Below are positions 9,646 through 19,359 of a stretch of DNA of 64,000 bases, piece by piece. Numbering within the stretch: position 1 is the first letter of the stretch; every line of letters begins with the position of its first letter. The notes beneath the pieces were generated by a model that was not told where the DNA came from, ran no database searches, and saw only the letters and a program-made list of their open reading frames with translations. The translations under genes were made by a program, and so were the position numbers. Origin of the DNA: Dyadobacter sp. CY323 (GTDB taxonomy: Bacteria > Bacteroidota > Bacteroidia > Cytophagales > Spirosomataceae); contig NZ_JAJUXH010000005.1 in assembly GCF_021390245.1 (NCBI RefSeq), positions 186,001 to 250,000 of the forward strand, written 5' to 3'.

Positions 9646-12600
9646 TTATAAATTGATACTTAATCCCAAAGTGATATTCCTGGGCCTTGGAAAACCATTT
9701 CCCGGATTTTCAGGATCTTCGGAAGTGAATGAAGAATGCTTAAAAGTAAGCAGGTTGTCCGCAGTCAGATAGACCCGGCTGTTTTTCACAAATTTGATAG
9801 CCGGGAGGTTATAGCCAAGACTGATCTGCCGCAATTTCAGATAAGAACCGTTTTCGATAAAATACGAGGACAAACGACCTTCATTGTTATTATCAACAAG
9901 CGTTACTGCGGGTATCGTAGAATCCGGATTATCGGGGGACCATGCATCCAGCGTCCTTTTTCCATAGTTTATACCTGCCCAAAGCGACGAGAAATCGGTG
10001 CGCCTTTTGAATGCATTATTCACTTCCCGGCCAAACACACCCTGGAAAAATGCTGTAAAATCGAAATTTTTATAGCTCAGGTTCAGGTTCACACCGTACT
10101 CATACCGCGGTGTGGAAATCCCAAGGTATTTCTGGTCCAGCGTGTTAATGGTACCGTCGCCATTCAAGTCTTTGTATTTCAGTCGGCCAATTCCTTTTCC
10201 AGGCTGAACGGCATGCTGGTCCACCTCCTCCTTACTTTTGAATATTCCGTCTGCAACATATCCAAATATCGAGTTCATGGATCTCCCCAGAATATTCTGT
10301 TCCACATTGCCTGGATACGAGCTAACTACGACAGCCGGAAGGTGTTTAATCTTATCCCGGTAATGCCCGATATTACCTGTAATCGAGTAATTGACTTTTG
10401 ATATAGCATCCTGATAACCAAGCAGAAGTTCAAATCCTTTTGTCTGCATGGATGCTCCATTTACCCATCTGTTGCCACCTTCACCGATGGAAGCGAGATA
10501 TACCGGGGAAATCAGAATGTCTTTGGTATTTTTTATAAAAAAGTCGAGTGAGCCTGTGAGCTTATTGGAGAAAAGGCCCAGGTCAAGCCCGGCATTCATT
10601 TGTCCGCTTTCCTCCCATTTCAGGTTATTGTTACCTGTCTGAGATTTCCTGAATCCCGACAATAACGATCCGGAATCTGCCCCATAAATATCATAAGCCG
10701 TTCCATTATCCGAATTAAATGCGATGGCTGATTCTCCGTAATGGGTGATATACGTGGTAAATCGGGCTGTATTGGAGATTTCCTGATTACCCGTTATTCC
10801 CCACGACCCGCGCAATTTCAATTCGGAGATCGGCGTTGCCGCGTTTTTCAGGAACTCTTCCTGATCGATACGCCATCCCCCCGAGAGCGATGGGAAAAAC
10901 CCGAACCTGTTGTTTTCTCCAAACCGGGAAGAACCATCGTACCGTCCGGTGGCCGAAAACAGATATTTGTCGGCATATACATAGTTTATTTTACCAAAAT
11001 AAGACAGCAGGCTATAACCTGAACCAGACCCGCCCACGATATGCCGCCCGCTTCCGGCATCTTCCAGAAAGTAGTCAAACGTTTCCAGAGCGAAGTTTTC
11101 ACGGAAACTTGAATTCTGGCGGGACTGGTTTCTGATCGCCTCGGTTCCCAGCAGGACAGTCGCATTATGTTTTCCGCGGGTCAGGTTATAATCCACGGTT
11201 GCATTCAGTACCCAGTTGAAATTATCGGAATCTATATTCTGAACGGAGTTCACTAAACGTTTCTTGATCCCGGTATCATAAATCCTTTCAATGTTCCTGT
11301 CGAGTCCCTTTTGCCAGTCGATACCAAAGTTGGTTTTGAAGTTCAGGTTTTTCGCCAGAACGACGTCGGCATACACATTGCCAAAGACATTGAGATTATT
11401 CCGCTGGTCCCATTTATTGATGTCCAACACCATGTACGGGTTTTCGTCGTCGGTAAATGCGCCGGTAATCGGGCCCGAATAATTGCCCGCATCATCCTTA
11501 ACCGGCAGGATTGGCCGCACGCTTAATGCTCTTTCGAGCGGCAGCAAACCACTGAAACCATTGTCGAGTACATTGGAAACAGAAAGATTTTGGCCTATTC
11601 TTATTTTCTTCTCGAAGAAATCCTGTCTGGTATTTATTCTCGCACTGAACCGTTGGTTATCTTTTGCATGTAACACATACTTATCCTGGTAATACCGGAA
11701 TGAGATTACCGAGCCCGTATTTTTACTACCCGCAGTTAATGACAGGTTGTGCTCCTGGATAAAACCTGTCCGGCTGATGGCTTCAAACCAGTTGGTATTT
11801 GCCGACTTCACACCGGGTATCAGGTATTCCGGGATCGTTATATTGTTCAAAACGGCCTTTCCGCTCGCATCGCGCGACCAGTCATAATCGATGAATGGGA
11901 TATTGTCCGGATTCCCATTGTCATTGATTGTCGCCTGCCAGTGCACCCTCGCCCGTTCCATCGTGTTGAGCATTTTAGGCATGCTGAAATATTTGGAATG
12001 GGTAAAAGCCGACGAATAATTGACCTGAAAACCTTCTGTTTTGGCCTGTTTCGTAGTGACGATGATGACCCCGTTCGATGCCCTGGAACCATAAATGGCC
12101 GCAGACGCTCCATCTTTCAACACCTGAATGGATTCTATATCATTGGAATTGAGGATATTAAAGGCACTTGATTTCGTGGGCACACCATCAATAATGTAGA
12201 GCGGATCGTTGTTGTTCAATGTACTCACACCTCTGATCCTCACCGTTGCCCCTCCCGCCGGGTTACCGTCGGTTTGAATGGATACTCCCGGAACCTGCCC
12301 CTGCAAAGCTTTTATGGGATTGGGGTTTGGGCTGTTTTTCAGCATTTTGGTATTGACAATGGACACTGCGCCCGTCAGGTCAACCTTTCGCTGGGTACCA
12401 TAACCCGTCACCACCACTTCGTCCAGCGCCCAGTTCTCGGGTATCATTTTAAAATTCACAACGGACGATTTGCCGGCCACGGCCGACTGCGGCTGGTATC
12501 CAATAAATGAAACCTGGATCGTCGCACTTTCCGAAACCACGGTCAAAGTATATTTCCCGTTCACGTCGGTCACGGTGCCATTCGTACCACCGAGCTCCAT

Positions 12601-12729
12601 CACAGTGGCCCCTATCAAAGGCTCGCTGGTTACATTGTCCATCACATGACCTGTTACGGTCATCTGGGCGTGTGTTTGCTGAATGATCAGCCAACAACAT
12701 ACCATTGAAAATAGAATTTTCATGATCAT
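9646..12729 (-). CDS. SusC/RagA-family TonB-linked outer-membrane transporter
   Basis: The 1,027-aa protein has a signal peptide ending THAQ, a carboxypeptidase-like regulatory domain (about 23-100, VTGHVMDNVTSEPLIGATV), the plug region with DEVVVTGYGTQRKVDLTG and a long beta-barrel to the C-terminus. It lacks an N-terminal STN domain, so FecR/ECF signalling is not expected. ATG 12723 is an alternative start two codons in. It imports a substrate across the outer membrane with TonB energy. The neighbouring ribokinase, permease and nucleoside hydrolase point to nucleosides or ribose-containing compounds. Confidence 0.94.
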   Translation of the reverse strand: MIMKILFSMVCCWLIIQQTHAQMTVTGHVMDNVTSEPLIGATVMELGGTNGTVTDVNGKYTLTVVSESATIQVSFIGYQPQSAVAGKSSVVNFKMIPENWALDEVVVTGYGTQRKVDLTGAVSIVNTKMLKNSPNPNPIKALQGQVPGVSIQTDGNPAGGATVRIRGVSTLNNNDPLYIIDGVPTKSSAFNILNSNDIESIQVLKDGASAAIYGSRASNGVIIVTTKQAKTEGFQVNYSSAFTHSKYFSMPKMLNTMERARVHWQATINDNGNPDNIPFIDYDWSRDASGKAVLNNITIPEYLIPGVKSANTNWFEAISRTGFIQEHNLSLTAGSKNTGSVISFRYYQDKYVLHAKDNQRFSARINTRQDFFEKKIRIGQNLSVSNVLDNGFSGLLPLERALSVRPILPVKDDAGNYSGPITGAFTDDENPYMVLDINKWDQRNNLNVFGNVYADVVLAKNLNFKTNFGIDWQKGLDRNIERIYDTGIKKRLVNSVQNIDSDNFNWVLNATVDYNLTRGKHNATVLLGTEAIRNQSRQNSSFRENFALETFDYFLEDAGSGRHIVGGSGSGYSLLSYFGKINYVYADKYLFSATGRYDGSSRFGENNRFGFFPSLSGGWRIDQEEFLKNAATPISELKLRGSWGITGNQEISNTARFTTYITHYGESAIAFNSDNGTAYDIYGADSGSLLSGFRKSQTGNNNLKWEESGQMNAGLDLGLFSNKLTGSLDFFIKNTKDILISPVYLASIGEGGNRWVNGASMQTKGFELLLGYQDAISKVNYSITGNIGHYRDKIKHLPAVVVSSYPGNVEQNILGRSMNSIFGYVADGIFKSKEEVDQHAVQPGKGIGRLKYKDLNGDGTINTLDQKYLGISTPRYEYGVNLNLSYKNFDFTAFFQGVFGREVNNAFKRRTDFSSLWAGINYGKRTLDAWSPDNPDSTIPAVTLVDNNNEGRLSSYFIENGSYLKLRQISLGYNLPAIKFVKNSRVYLTADNLLTFKHSSFTSEDPENPGNGFPRPRNITLGLSINL

Positions 12730-12770
12730 TTCAGCAATTAAGGTTTAATTGGGTTTAAGAATTTGTTTTT

Positions 12771-12812
12771 CAAAAGGCAACTGCATTGCAGCCGTTGCCA
12801 TCGACGGCAACG
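12771..12812 (-). promoter_or_regulatory. Alternative-stem (attenuator-like) sequence upstream of susC
   Basis: Read on the minus strand three complementary blocks follow one another: GTTGCC (12811-12806), GGCAAC (12799-12794) and GTTGCC (12781-12776). The middle block can pair with either neighbour; the first pairing extends to 7 bp. The last block is followed by TTTT. It lies in the only wide gap (128 bases) of the operon, between the permease and susC. An attenuator, processing site or relict repeat are all possible. Confidence 0.35.
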
Positions 12813-12857
12813 TCCTCATAGTGTGTATGTGAAGTCATTTCTGCGAGTACTCCTCTG

Positions 12858-13862
12858 TCAGTTTCCGGATGCTATAATGAGCCCGAGACCAGTCACGAAC
12901 AATGCCATCATCCATTTTATCAATAGCGAAATGGTCTTGTCGCCGCCTTTAAATTCTTTCCATATCACTACTCCCCAGAGAGCAGCCACCATCGTGGCAC
13001 CTTGTCCGAGTCCGTAAGAGATGGCCGGTCCGGCTTTCCCGGCTGCAATGAGATTGAATAAATTTCCCAAACCCCAGATACTGCCGCCGATAATGCCAAT
13101 GATATGGGTACCGAAATTTCCTTTGAAATAGGCTTTGTAGTCGGTAGGCCCGCCTTCGAGCGGATTGTACATCAGGTAGGTGACAAACAGCAAGTTACTG
13201 ACCAGGATACCGGATGCGAAAATCACAAACGCGGTGTACGGAGTCATTTTCCCCGCCGCGGGGGACACAAAATTATCGAGGTCCATCCCCGACGCCACGA
13301 AGGAATAGAATGTCGACATCAGTATCCCCGCCACCACCGATACCACCACCCATTTCGTTACATTCTTCTTTTCCACATTACCGGCATACCGTTTATAGGC
13401 AGTCGCATTCAGGACGATCGCCACCGTTACCAGGAACACACCGATGAAAAGTAAATACGGATCACCTTTGCTGTGCATGAGGTAGTTGATCAACACACCG
13501 ATGATCAGCGCAATGCCTATACCGATCGGAAATGCTACGGCCATTCCCGCATTCGCGATTGCCGCTGTCAGCAGAATATTTGCCAGGTTAAAAACGACGC
13601 CTCCGATCAATGCATTGATAATATTGCCCGAATCGGCCTGCTGGATGTCGTCGATAAACCCTCTGCCGGATGTGCCGGTGCTGCCCATGGTGAGCGCGCC
13701 GACCAGTGCAAGCAGGAATATCCCCAGCGCATAATCCCAGTAAAAAAGCTCGAAACGCCATCGCCCCTGGACGATTTTCTGTGTATTCGCCCACGATCCC
13801 CAGCATATCATGGTGACAATGCAGAAGATCACGGCCATCGGGTAACTTTCAACAATAAACAT
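12858..13862 (-). CDS. Ureide-permease-like / GRP-type membrane transporter (DMT fold)
   Basis: The 334-aa protein has about ten hydrophobic segments and the start MFIVESYPMAVIFC with CWGSWANTQK. This resembles the ureide permease (UPS) group of the drug/metabolite transporter superfamily. Plant UPS proteins carry allantoin and uracil, and related bacterial carriers move sugars such as glucose or ribose. It lies 21 bases after ribokinase and upstream of SusCD and nucleoside hydrolase. I infer inner-membrane uptake of ribose, free base or nucleoside. Family placement rests on recalled motifs; the sugar-transporter alternative stays open. Confidence 0.72.
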   Translation of the reverse strand: MFIVESYPMAVIFCIVTMICWGSWANTQKIVQGRWRFELFYWDYALGIFLLALVGALTMGSTGTSGRGFIDDIQQADSGNIINALIGGVVFNLANILLTAAIANAGMAVAFPIGIGIALIIGVLINYLMHSKGDPYLLFIGVFLVTVAIVLNATAYKRYAGNVEKKNVTKWVVVSVVAGILMSTFYSFVASGMDLDNFVSPAAGKMTPYTAFVIFASGILVSNLLFVTYLMYNPLEGGPTDYKAYFKGNFGTHIIGIIGGSIWGLGNLFNLIAAGKAGPAISYGLGQGATMVAALWGVVIWKEFKGGDKTISLLIKWMMALFVTGLGLIIASGN

Positions 13863-13883
13863 GGTTAAGGGTTAGGTTTAGTT

Positions 13884-14819
13884 TTAAAGATTTGAAAGCG
13901 GGTTAAAGTTATTCAGCAACGGCAGCTGGTCCACTTCCTTTCTGAGCGGAATAGAACTTTGCGCGCCCATCCGGGTTACGCTGATCGCTGCGACTTTACA
14001 GGCAAAAGCCACGGCCTCGTCCAGCGGCATGCCCTCGGATAAAGCCACAGCCAGCGCACCGTTGAAACAATCGCCGGCCGCCGTGGTATCTACCGCCGTG
14101 ACCGCCGGGGCAGGAATTACCTTACCTTCATTTTCGGTGAACAAAAAAGCGCCTTTGCTTCCCAGTGTGATAATCACGTTCTGGCATCCTCTGGCTACGA
14201 GAATGGCAGCCGCCTGTCCCGCAGTTTCATCGTTGACGACCCGGATTCCGGTCAGCAGCTCAGCCTCCGTTTCGTTTGGCGTGATCAGATATAGACATTT
14301 CAGCACATCGTCGGAAAGGTTCTGCGCGGGTGCCGGGTTCAGGATTACTTTTACATTTTTTTCAAAAGCAGCTTTAATGCTGAAAATGACGGTATCCAAT
14401 GGAATTTCCAGTTGAATCAGCAGGATATCCTCGGGTGTCAGATCGTCAAAAGCGAGGATCACTTCACTTGGCCTCAATGAACTGTTCGCTCCGGGTGCCA
14501 CGGATATGCAGTTTTCACCGTCGGTATCCACGTTGATCAGCGCAACGCCAGAGGGCAAATGCGGGTCGGTGACGATGAAGTCGGTCCGGATCATTTCTCT
14601 TTTGAACTGCTGCAAAGCCTGTTTCCCAAAAAGGTCGTTTCCTACTTTGCATATAAAACTTACCTTCCCTCCCAGCCGGGAAGCGCTCAAAGCCTGATTT
14701 GCGCCTTTGCCGCCGGGATTCATCAGGAAATTCCCACCCATAACGGTCTCTCCCGGCATTGGCAGCTTGTCTGACTTTACAACCATATCTGTATTGGAAC
14801 TTCCCACAACATAAATCAT
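13884..14819 (-). CDS. rbsK: Ribokinase
   Basis: The protein is 311 aa from ATG 14819 (MIYVVGSSNTD); a longer frame to 14882 overlaps a promoter-like element and adds residues not found in the family. PfkB-family signatures are present: NPGGKGANQA near the N-terminus and DTTAAGDCFNGA near the C-terminus, with the catalytic Asp in AAGD. It phosphorylates ribose to ribose 5-phosphate in the cytosol. It is first in the minus-strand cluster and would use ribose released by the lipoprotein nucleoside hydrolase. Confidence 0.92.
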   Translation of the reverse strand: MIYVVGSSNTDMVVKSDKLPMPGETVMGGNFLMNPGGKGANQALSASRLGGKVSFICKVGNDLFGKQALQQFKREMIRTDFIVTDPHLPSGVALINVDTDGENCISVAPGANSSLRPSEVILAFDDLTPEDILLIQLEIPLDTVIFSIKAAFEKNVKVILNPAPAQNLSDDVLKCLYLITPNETEAELLTGIRVVNDETAGQAAAILVARGCQNVIITLGSKGAFLFTENEGKVIPAPAVTAVDTTAAGDCFNGALAVALSEGMPLDEAVAFACKVAAISVTRMGAQSSIPLRKEVDQLPLLNNFNPLSNL

Positions 14820-14879
14820 ACTGATCCGATATATCGCTTTATTACTGGTTAAAACTCCGTGTTTCAAAACCCTATGATC

Positions 14880-14887
14880 CAAAACTA
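14880..14887 (-). promoter_or_regulatory. Candidate -7 element upstream of rbsK
   Basis: The minus strand reads TAGTTTTG, a perfect match to the Bacteroidota TAnnTTTG element, 60 bases before the chosen rbsK start. A -33 TTG at normal spacing was not found (the nearest is 25 bases away), so confidence is limited. The element also supports the shorter rbsK start. Confidence 0.35.
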
Positions 14888-15032
14888 TCCGTAAATAATA
14901 TCATTTTAAATCCAAAAATTACACCTTTTGGTCAATGCTGTCCTTTTGATTATCCTCTTACTGATTTCAATAAATTCAAGTATTTTGTCAGATAAGCCCT
15001 CTTTTTAATGAAATAATTAATATTCTCAGTCA

Positions 15033-16499
15033 ATGCTATCTATATCTGAATTATTTTCTCTGACAAAATCCCTTACCAAATCCGAAAAACGGTATTTCAG
15101 AATGTGCCAGAATTTTCAGGAGGGGGACAAAGGGTATATGAAAATGTACGACCTTTTGGAAGCGGCAGACATTGATGATGCGGACCTGCTGAAAACCATT
15201 CATGCCGCGCTGGGCACAGCAACCGTTGAGCCCGCGAGAAAACACCTGTCCAAAGTACTCACACGGTCGCTGAGCGAATTTGACGGAGATAAAGCGGTGG
15301 AGAATCAGCTTTGGAGCCTGTATCAGAATAGCAATACATTGTATAAAAAAGGGCTTTACGCAGCTGCAATGCGAATTATTAATAAAGCCGAAAAACTCGC
15401 GGTGGAACATGAGAAGCATTTATTTCTCCACATCCTGAACAAGAAAAAGATCGAATACATGATGCATCAGCAGTTTGTAGACTGGAACGAGTCGGAGCTG
15501 GTTTTGGCCCAGGAAAAATCGAGGGATGCAATCGCTACCGAACATGCGATCCAGCAACATGCTTCACTTTACGAAATTCTGCTTTGCAGGTACTGGAAAA
15601 ACGGGACCATCCGCAGCACGCGTGAGCAGACCTTACTCAACGACCTGATTCTGGAAGAACATTTAACGATCACAAACAGCAAGCATACGTCGTTTGAATC
15701 CGACATTACGCACCTCCATTTCCAGTCCGTTTTCTTTCTGGTTACCGGGGACGTGGAAGGAAGTCTGCAAATATTTTATGAGCTGGATAACTTGTACCAG
15801 GCAGAGCCTAAATCATGGATCAACTCACCACACTATTATATACAGTTTTTGAATGGGATCCTTCAGACACTCAGGCGGGTGGAGAAGTTTGATAAAATGG
15901 CCTTTTTCCTGGATAGGTTAAGGTCGTTAAACAACATTTCAGAGTACCAGAATCTGCGTATTCGTTACCAGGTTTTTGAACACGAGCTCCATATCCTGAT
16001 CGCAAAACAGCAAATTTCAGACATCCCGTCTTTTCTCGCCTCCCTACCCTCCGAAAATGAAAAACAATTTATGTTAACGCCCTACCAGGACAAGGCTCAA
16101 TGGTGGTTCACACTGGCCAGAGCATATTTTGAAACCGGGCACTATGACAAGGCATTGCATCACATCAACCGGATCCTGAACAATAACAACGATGCGATCA
16201 ACAATCTTCAATATGTAACCTACCGCATCCTGAAATTGATGGTCCATTTTCATCTCGGGGACCACGACTACCTCAACTATGAAATGCGGTCCATCGAGCG
16301 AAAACTGAAAAAAGCCAACCAATTGTACCGGACCGAAAAATACGTCATTTCCCTGCTCAGAAAAGAGATGAATTTCAAATCCGTTTCAATATTGAAGGAA
16401 GAGCTGGTTAACCTGAAAAACGATCCTTACGAACAGCATATCATTACGGAGCTGGCACTGATCCCGTGGTTTAACAAACGGTTCAGCAAATTGGCTTAA
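15033..16499 (+). CDS. Uncharacterised helical-repeat (TPR-like) protein
   Basis: The 488-aa soluble protein has no signal peptide. It is rich in Leu, Lys, Glu and His and almost entirely alpha-helical in character, with a TPR-like stretch around residues 355-385 (WWFTLARAYFETGHYDKALHHINRI region, cited by position only). The N-terminus (SELFSLTKSLTKSEKRYFRM) resembles a group of Bacteroidota hypothetical proteins of this size. It is transcribed divergently from rbsK and its stop overlaps the stop of the histidine kinase gene by 4 bases. No enzymatic motif was seen, so no function is assigned. Confidence 0.75.
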   Translation: MLSISELFSLTKSLTKSEKRYFRMCQNFQEGDKGYMKMYDLLEAADIDDADLLKTIHAALGTATVEPARKHLSKVLTRSLSEFDGDKAVENQLWSLYQNSNTLYKKGLYAAAMRIINKAEKLAVEHEKHLFLHILNKKKIEYMMHQQFVDWNESELVLAQEKSRDAIATEHAIQQHASLYEILLCRYWKNGTIRSTREQTLLNDLILEEHLTITNSKHTSFESDITHLHFQSVFFLVTGDVEGSLQIFYELDNLYQAEPKSWINSPHYYIQFLNGILQTLRRVEKFDKMAFFLDRLRSLNNISEYQNLRIRYQVFEHELHILIAKQQISDIPSFLASLPSENEKQFMLTPYQDKAQWWFTLARAYFETGHYDKALHHINRILNNNNDAINNLQYVTYRILKLMVHFHLGDHDYLNYEMRSIERKLKKANQLYRTEKYVISLLRKEMNFKSVSILKEELVNLKNDPYEQHIITELALIPWFNKRFSKLA

Positions 16500-18229
16500 T
16501 GCGCTTTTACCAGTTCAAAAAAGAAAGTACTCCCCATACCGATTTCACTATTCACGCCAATATGCCCGCCCTGGGCTTCGATGAATTCCTTGCTGATCGC
16601 GAGCCCCAGTCCCGTTCCGGTCTTCGCGCTGCCGGGCACCTGGAAGTACCGGTTGAAGATCTTCGCCCTGTAACGGCTGTCGATACCCTGGCCATCGTCT
16701 TTTACAGAAAACTGCACCTTGTCCGACAGCTGCTGGATTGAAATATGGATCTGGCCGGACTGCTGGGAATACCGGATCGCATTGGTCAGAAAGTTGATGA
16801 GTACCCAGGCGGTCTTTTCAGTATCCGCTTTTACCTCGGGTAAGTCTTCTTCTTTGTCAACAATCAGTGAAATCTGCTTCTGCTCGGCCTGCACTTTCAC
16901 TGCTTCCAAAGCATATTCAAGAATCTGCAACGGGTTGGATTGCTGGATATTAAGCTGAATGTTACCCGTTTCCACCTGCGACATATTGAGCAGTTCTCCG
17001 GTAATTTTTAGAAGACGGTTACTATCCTCTTTAATGCTCTCGATCAGCTGGCGTTGCTCCGCATTCACATGTCCGGTGTTCTGATTTTCAAGCAGCAGCA
17101 AACTCATCTTAATCGACGAAATCGGCGTTTTCAGCTCGTGGGAAACGGTGGCTATGAAGTTGGTTTTCGCGAAATCAAGTTCTTTAAATGGGGTAATGTT
17201 CTTAAGAATGATCACATGACCGATCAATCTCTTTTCCCGCTCGCCGGTGGGCTTAATGGTAATGTTGACCACTTCTTTTTCAAAATAACTCTCTTTGTTA
17301 TCCGCATAAATTTTCAGCGGGGCGGACGGCAGTATGTCCGTTTTTTGAGTTTCCGAAAGGTCATAAACCAGCGAGCGCACCAAATCATTGTTCAATGCAA
17401 TTTCCCCGGCTGGTTTGCCTATAATGTCATCCGGTCTTAATCCCGAAATTTTAAGCGCCTCATTATTAATGAACAATACGATCTTGTTTTCATCCAGGCC
17501 AATTACAGGCTCGTGCATGTTGTTGATCAGCGTCTCGATCCGCATTTTCTCCACCAGGATTTTGGAAAGGTTACTGTTGTTGTATTCTTCCAGCTTTTCA
17601 GCCATTGTATTGAAAGACTCAGCCAGCTCGCCGAACTCGTTTTTACTGCGGTAATGTACGCGCTGGGAATAATTTTTGGCCGCAATTTCTTTGATGCTCG
17701 CAGTCAGTTCCCTCACTGGATTGGCGATGTTGCCCGGGAGGTTAATCAGCAATGTCATCCCGAAAAGAAAACAAAGCGTACTCGAAATAACGATCCAGGT
17801 GTTCCCTGTTTTTGCGGTTTCTTTGGCAATATCACTCTTGCGCTGGATCGCAGCCATATTCACCTCCATGATCCGGGATATGTCTTTCCGGATCAGCAAA
17901 TGCAGGTTCGCGTCCGACGGAGTAGCTTTCAACTGCACCATTCGCTGACTGATCTGCCCGGTAGCCTCCCTTTCCCCTGGCTCGGTCACATTCATTTTTT
18001 GCAGCTCGAGATTTTTTTCAAAAACCGGTAACCCGTTCGCATTCTGCTGAATAGCATCCAGCGCAGCAATCATATTTTCACAATATTTCATTGTGTTATA
18101 ATTGTCGGCGAGGATATTCTCGGTGTCGGTTTTTAATGCAGTGATGTTTTTGATCCCCACGGTCGACAGCAGCAGGATCATCAGAAAAAGCAGGCCGATG
18201 CCCAGTATAAGTTTGATTTTAATGCTCAT
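16496..18229 (-). CDS. Membrane sensor histidine kinase (HAMP-PAS-HisKA-HATPase), kinase half of a split KdpD
   Basis: The 577-aa protein has an N-terminal membrane helix (6-27), an extracytoplasmic region, a second helix (about 145-165), HAMP (165-220), PAS (225-345) and HisKA with phospho-acceptor His364 in ATVSHELKTPISS. A HATPase domain with NFLTNAIRYS, DDGQGID and GTGLGLAI follows. It starts by a one-base overlap (TGATG) with the KdpD sensor-domain gene, so the two are translationally coupled and probably act together as a two-protein KdpD. The partner regulator may be the sigma-54-type response regulator at 27047-28384, since no kdpE is present. Confidence 0.88.
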   Translation of the reverse strand: MSIKIKLILGIGLLFLMILLLSTVGIKNITALKTDTENILADNYNTMKYCENMIAALDAIQQNANGLPVFEKNLELQKMNVTEPGEREATGQISQRMVQLKATPSDANLHLLIRKDISRIMEVNMAAIQRKSDIAKETAKTGNTWIVISSTLCFLFGMTLLINLPGNIANPVRELTASIKEIAAKNYSQRVHYRSKNEFGELAESFNTMAEKLEEYNNSNLSKILVEKMRIETLINNMHEPVIGLDENKIVLFINNEALKISGLRPDDIIGKPAGEIALNNDLVRSLVYDLSETQKTDILPSAPLKIYADNKESYFEKEVVNITIKPTGEREKRLIGHVIILKNITPFKELDFAKTNFIATVSHELKTPISSIKMSLLLLENQNTGHVNAEQRQLIESIKEDSNRLLKITGELLNMSQVETGNIQLNIQQSNPLQILEYALEAVKVQAEQKQISLIVDKEEDLPEVKADTEKTAWVLINFLTNAIRYSQQSGQIHISIQQLSDKVQFSVKDDGQGIDSRYRAKIFNRYFQVPGSAKTGTGLGLAISKEFIEAQGGHIGVNSEIGMGSTFFFELVKAH

Positions 18230-19359
18230 CAGGATAGGATGACTAGGTCGATTTCGGAAACGGAAAGTTTTTTAAGAAGCTGGTTGAATATATTGGTAGC
18301 CAGAATGACCCTGAAAAGGTTCATATGCGGTTTACCAATGCAAATGGTCGTAATATTTCTTTGTTCGGCCACTTCCATGATCGTCTTTGAAACATGCTTA
18401 CTTTCGATCCGGATGATTTCCCCGCCGAGCTCGGTAGCAAGTTTAAAATTGTTGATCAAATGGCGCTGTTTATCGAGCGCGATTTTGTCTGTGTTTTCGG
18501 CGGGCGTCTGCACGTACAGCAGGATCCAGGGGCTATTGTAATAACTGGCCAGACGTGCTGTTTTGCGGATCACATTTTTGGCTGTTTCCGCATTACTGCT
18601 GATACAAGCCATAAAACGGTTGGGTTTCAAGGCGCTCAGCCCACGGGATGAAATCTGGGTTTCTACTTTGCGAACAACCTGGCTGGCGACTTCTTTTAAC
18701 GCCAGTTCGCGCAGTTGTAAAATATTATTGGAGGTAAAAAAGTTGCCCAGCGCCGTAGCCACTTTGTCCGGCGCGTAGATTTTACCTTCTTTCAAACGCG
18801 TGATCAATTCATCTGCGGTCAGGTCAATGTTAACCACTTCGTCGGCCATTGCCAGCACGCTGTCAGGGATCCGTTCTTTTACTTCAACGCCGGTAATGTC
18901 CTTTATTTCTTCATTTAAACTTTCAATATGCTGAATGTTGACCGCGCTGATCACGTTGATCCCCGCGTCCAGGACATCCATCACATCCTGCCAGCGCTTG
19001 TCGTTTTTACTTCCTTCAATGTTGGTATGCGCCAGTTCGTCAATGATCACAATTTCAGGCCGCAAGCTGATCACGGCCTGAATATCGAGCTCTTCCAGTT
19101 CTTTTCCTTTGTAAAACAATTTCCGGCGGGGGATCACAGGCAGGCCTTCCAGCAGCGCATGCGTTTCCTTGCGGTTGTGTGTTTCAATGTAGCCGATCTT
19201 CACGTCGATGCCATTCCGCATCAGCGTATGCGCCTCCTGCAACATCCGGAAAGTTTTGCCTACACCGGCGCTCATGCCGATGTAGACTTTGAACTTGCCT
19301 TTCCGCGACTGCTGGATCAGGTCCAGAAAATGCTTTACGTGGCTTTCCTTTTCAGTCAT
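18229..19359 (-). CDS. kdpD: KdpD N-terminal sensor protein (KdpD + universal-stress domains, no kinase)
   Basis: The 376-aa protein matches only the cytoplasmic N-terminal half of KdpD: Walker A GMSAGVGKT (28-36), Walker B-like IIDELAHTN (D107), then a universal-stress-type domain (about 245-376). It lacks the four membrane helices and the kinase core of full KdpD (about 890 aa). The start overlaps the porin stop by one base (TAATG) and the stop overlaps the kinase start. Known KdpD N-domains bind ATP and tune potassium signalling; this version presumably acts in trans on the neighbouring kinase. Confidence 0.9.
   Translation of the reverse strand: MTEKESHVKHFLDLIQQSRKGKFKVYIGMSAGVGKTFRMLQEAHTLMRNGIDVKIGYIETHNRKETHALLEGLPVIPRRKLFYKGKELEELDIQAVISLRPEIVIIDELAHTNIEGSKNDKRWQDVMDVLDAGINVISAVNIQHIESLNEEIKDITGVEVKERIPDSVLAMADEVVNIDLTADELITRLKEGKIYAPDKVATALGNFFTSNNILQLRELALKEVASQVVRKVETQISSRGLSALKPNRFMACISSNAETAKNVIRKTARLASYYNSPWILLYVQTPAENTDKIALDKQRHLINNFKLATELGGEIIRIESKHVSKTIMEVAEQRNITTICIGKPHMNLFRVILATNIFNQLLKKLSVSEIDLVILS

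Noticed and set aside
11749-12171. Plus-strand frames opposite susC
   Set aside because: Composition and lack of motifs show that they are shadows of the SusC coding frame.
14819-14882. Longer N-terminus for ribokinase
   Set aside because: The extra 21 residues are not family-like and cover a TAnnTTTG promoter element.
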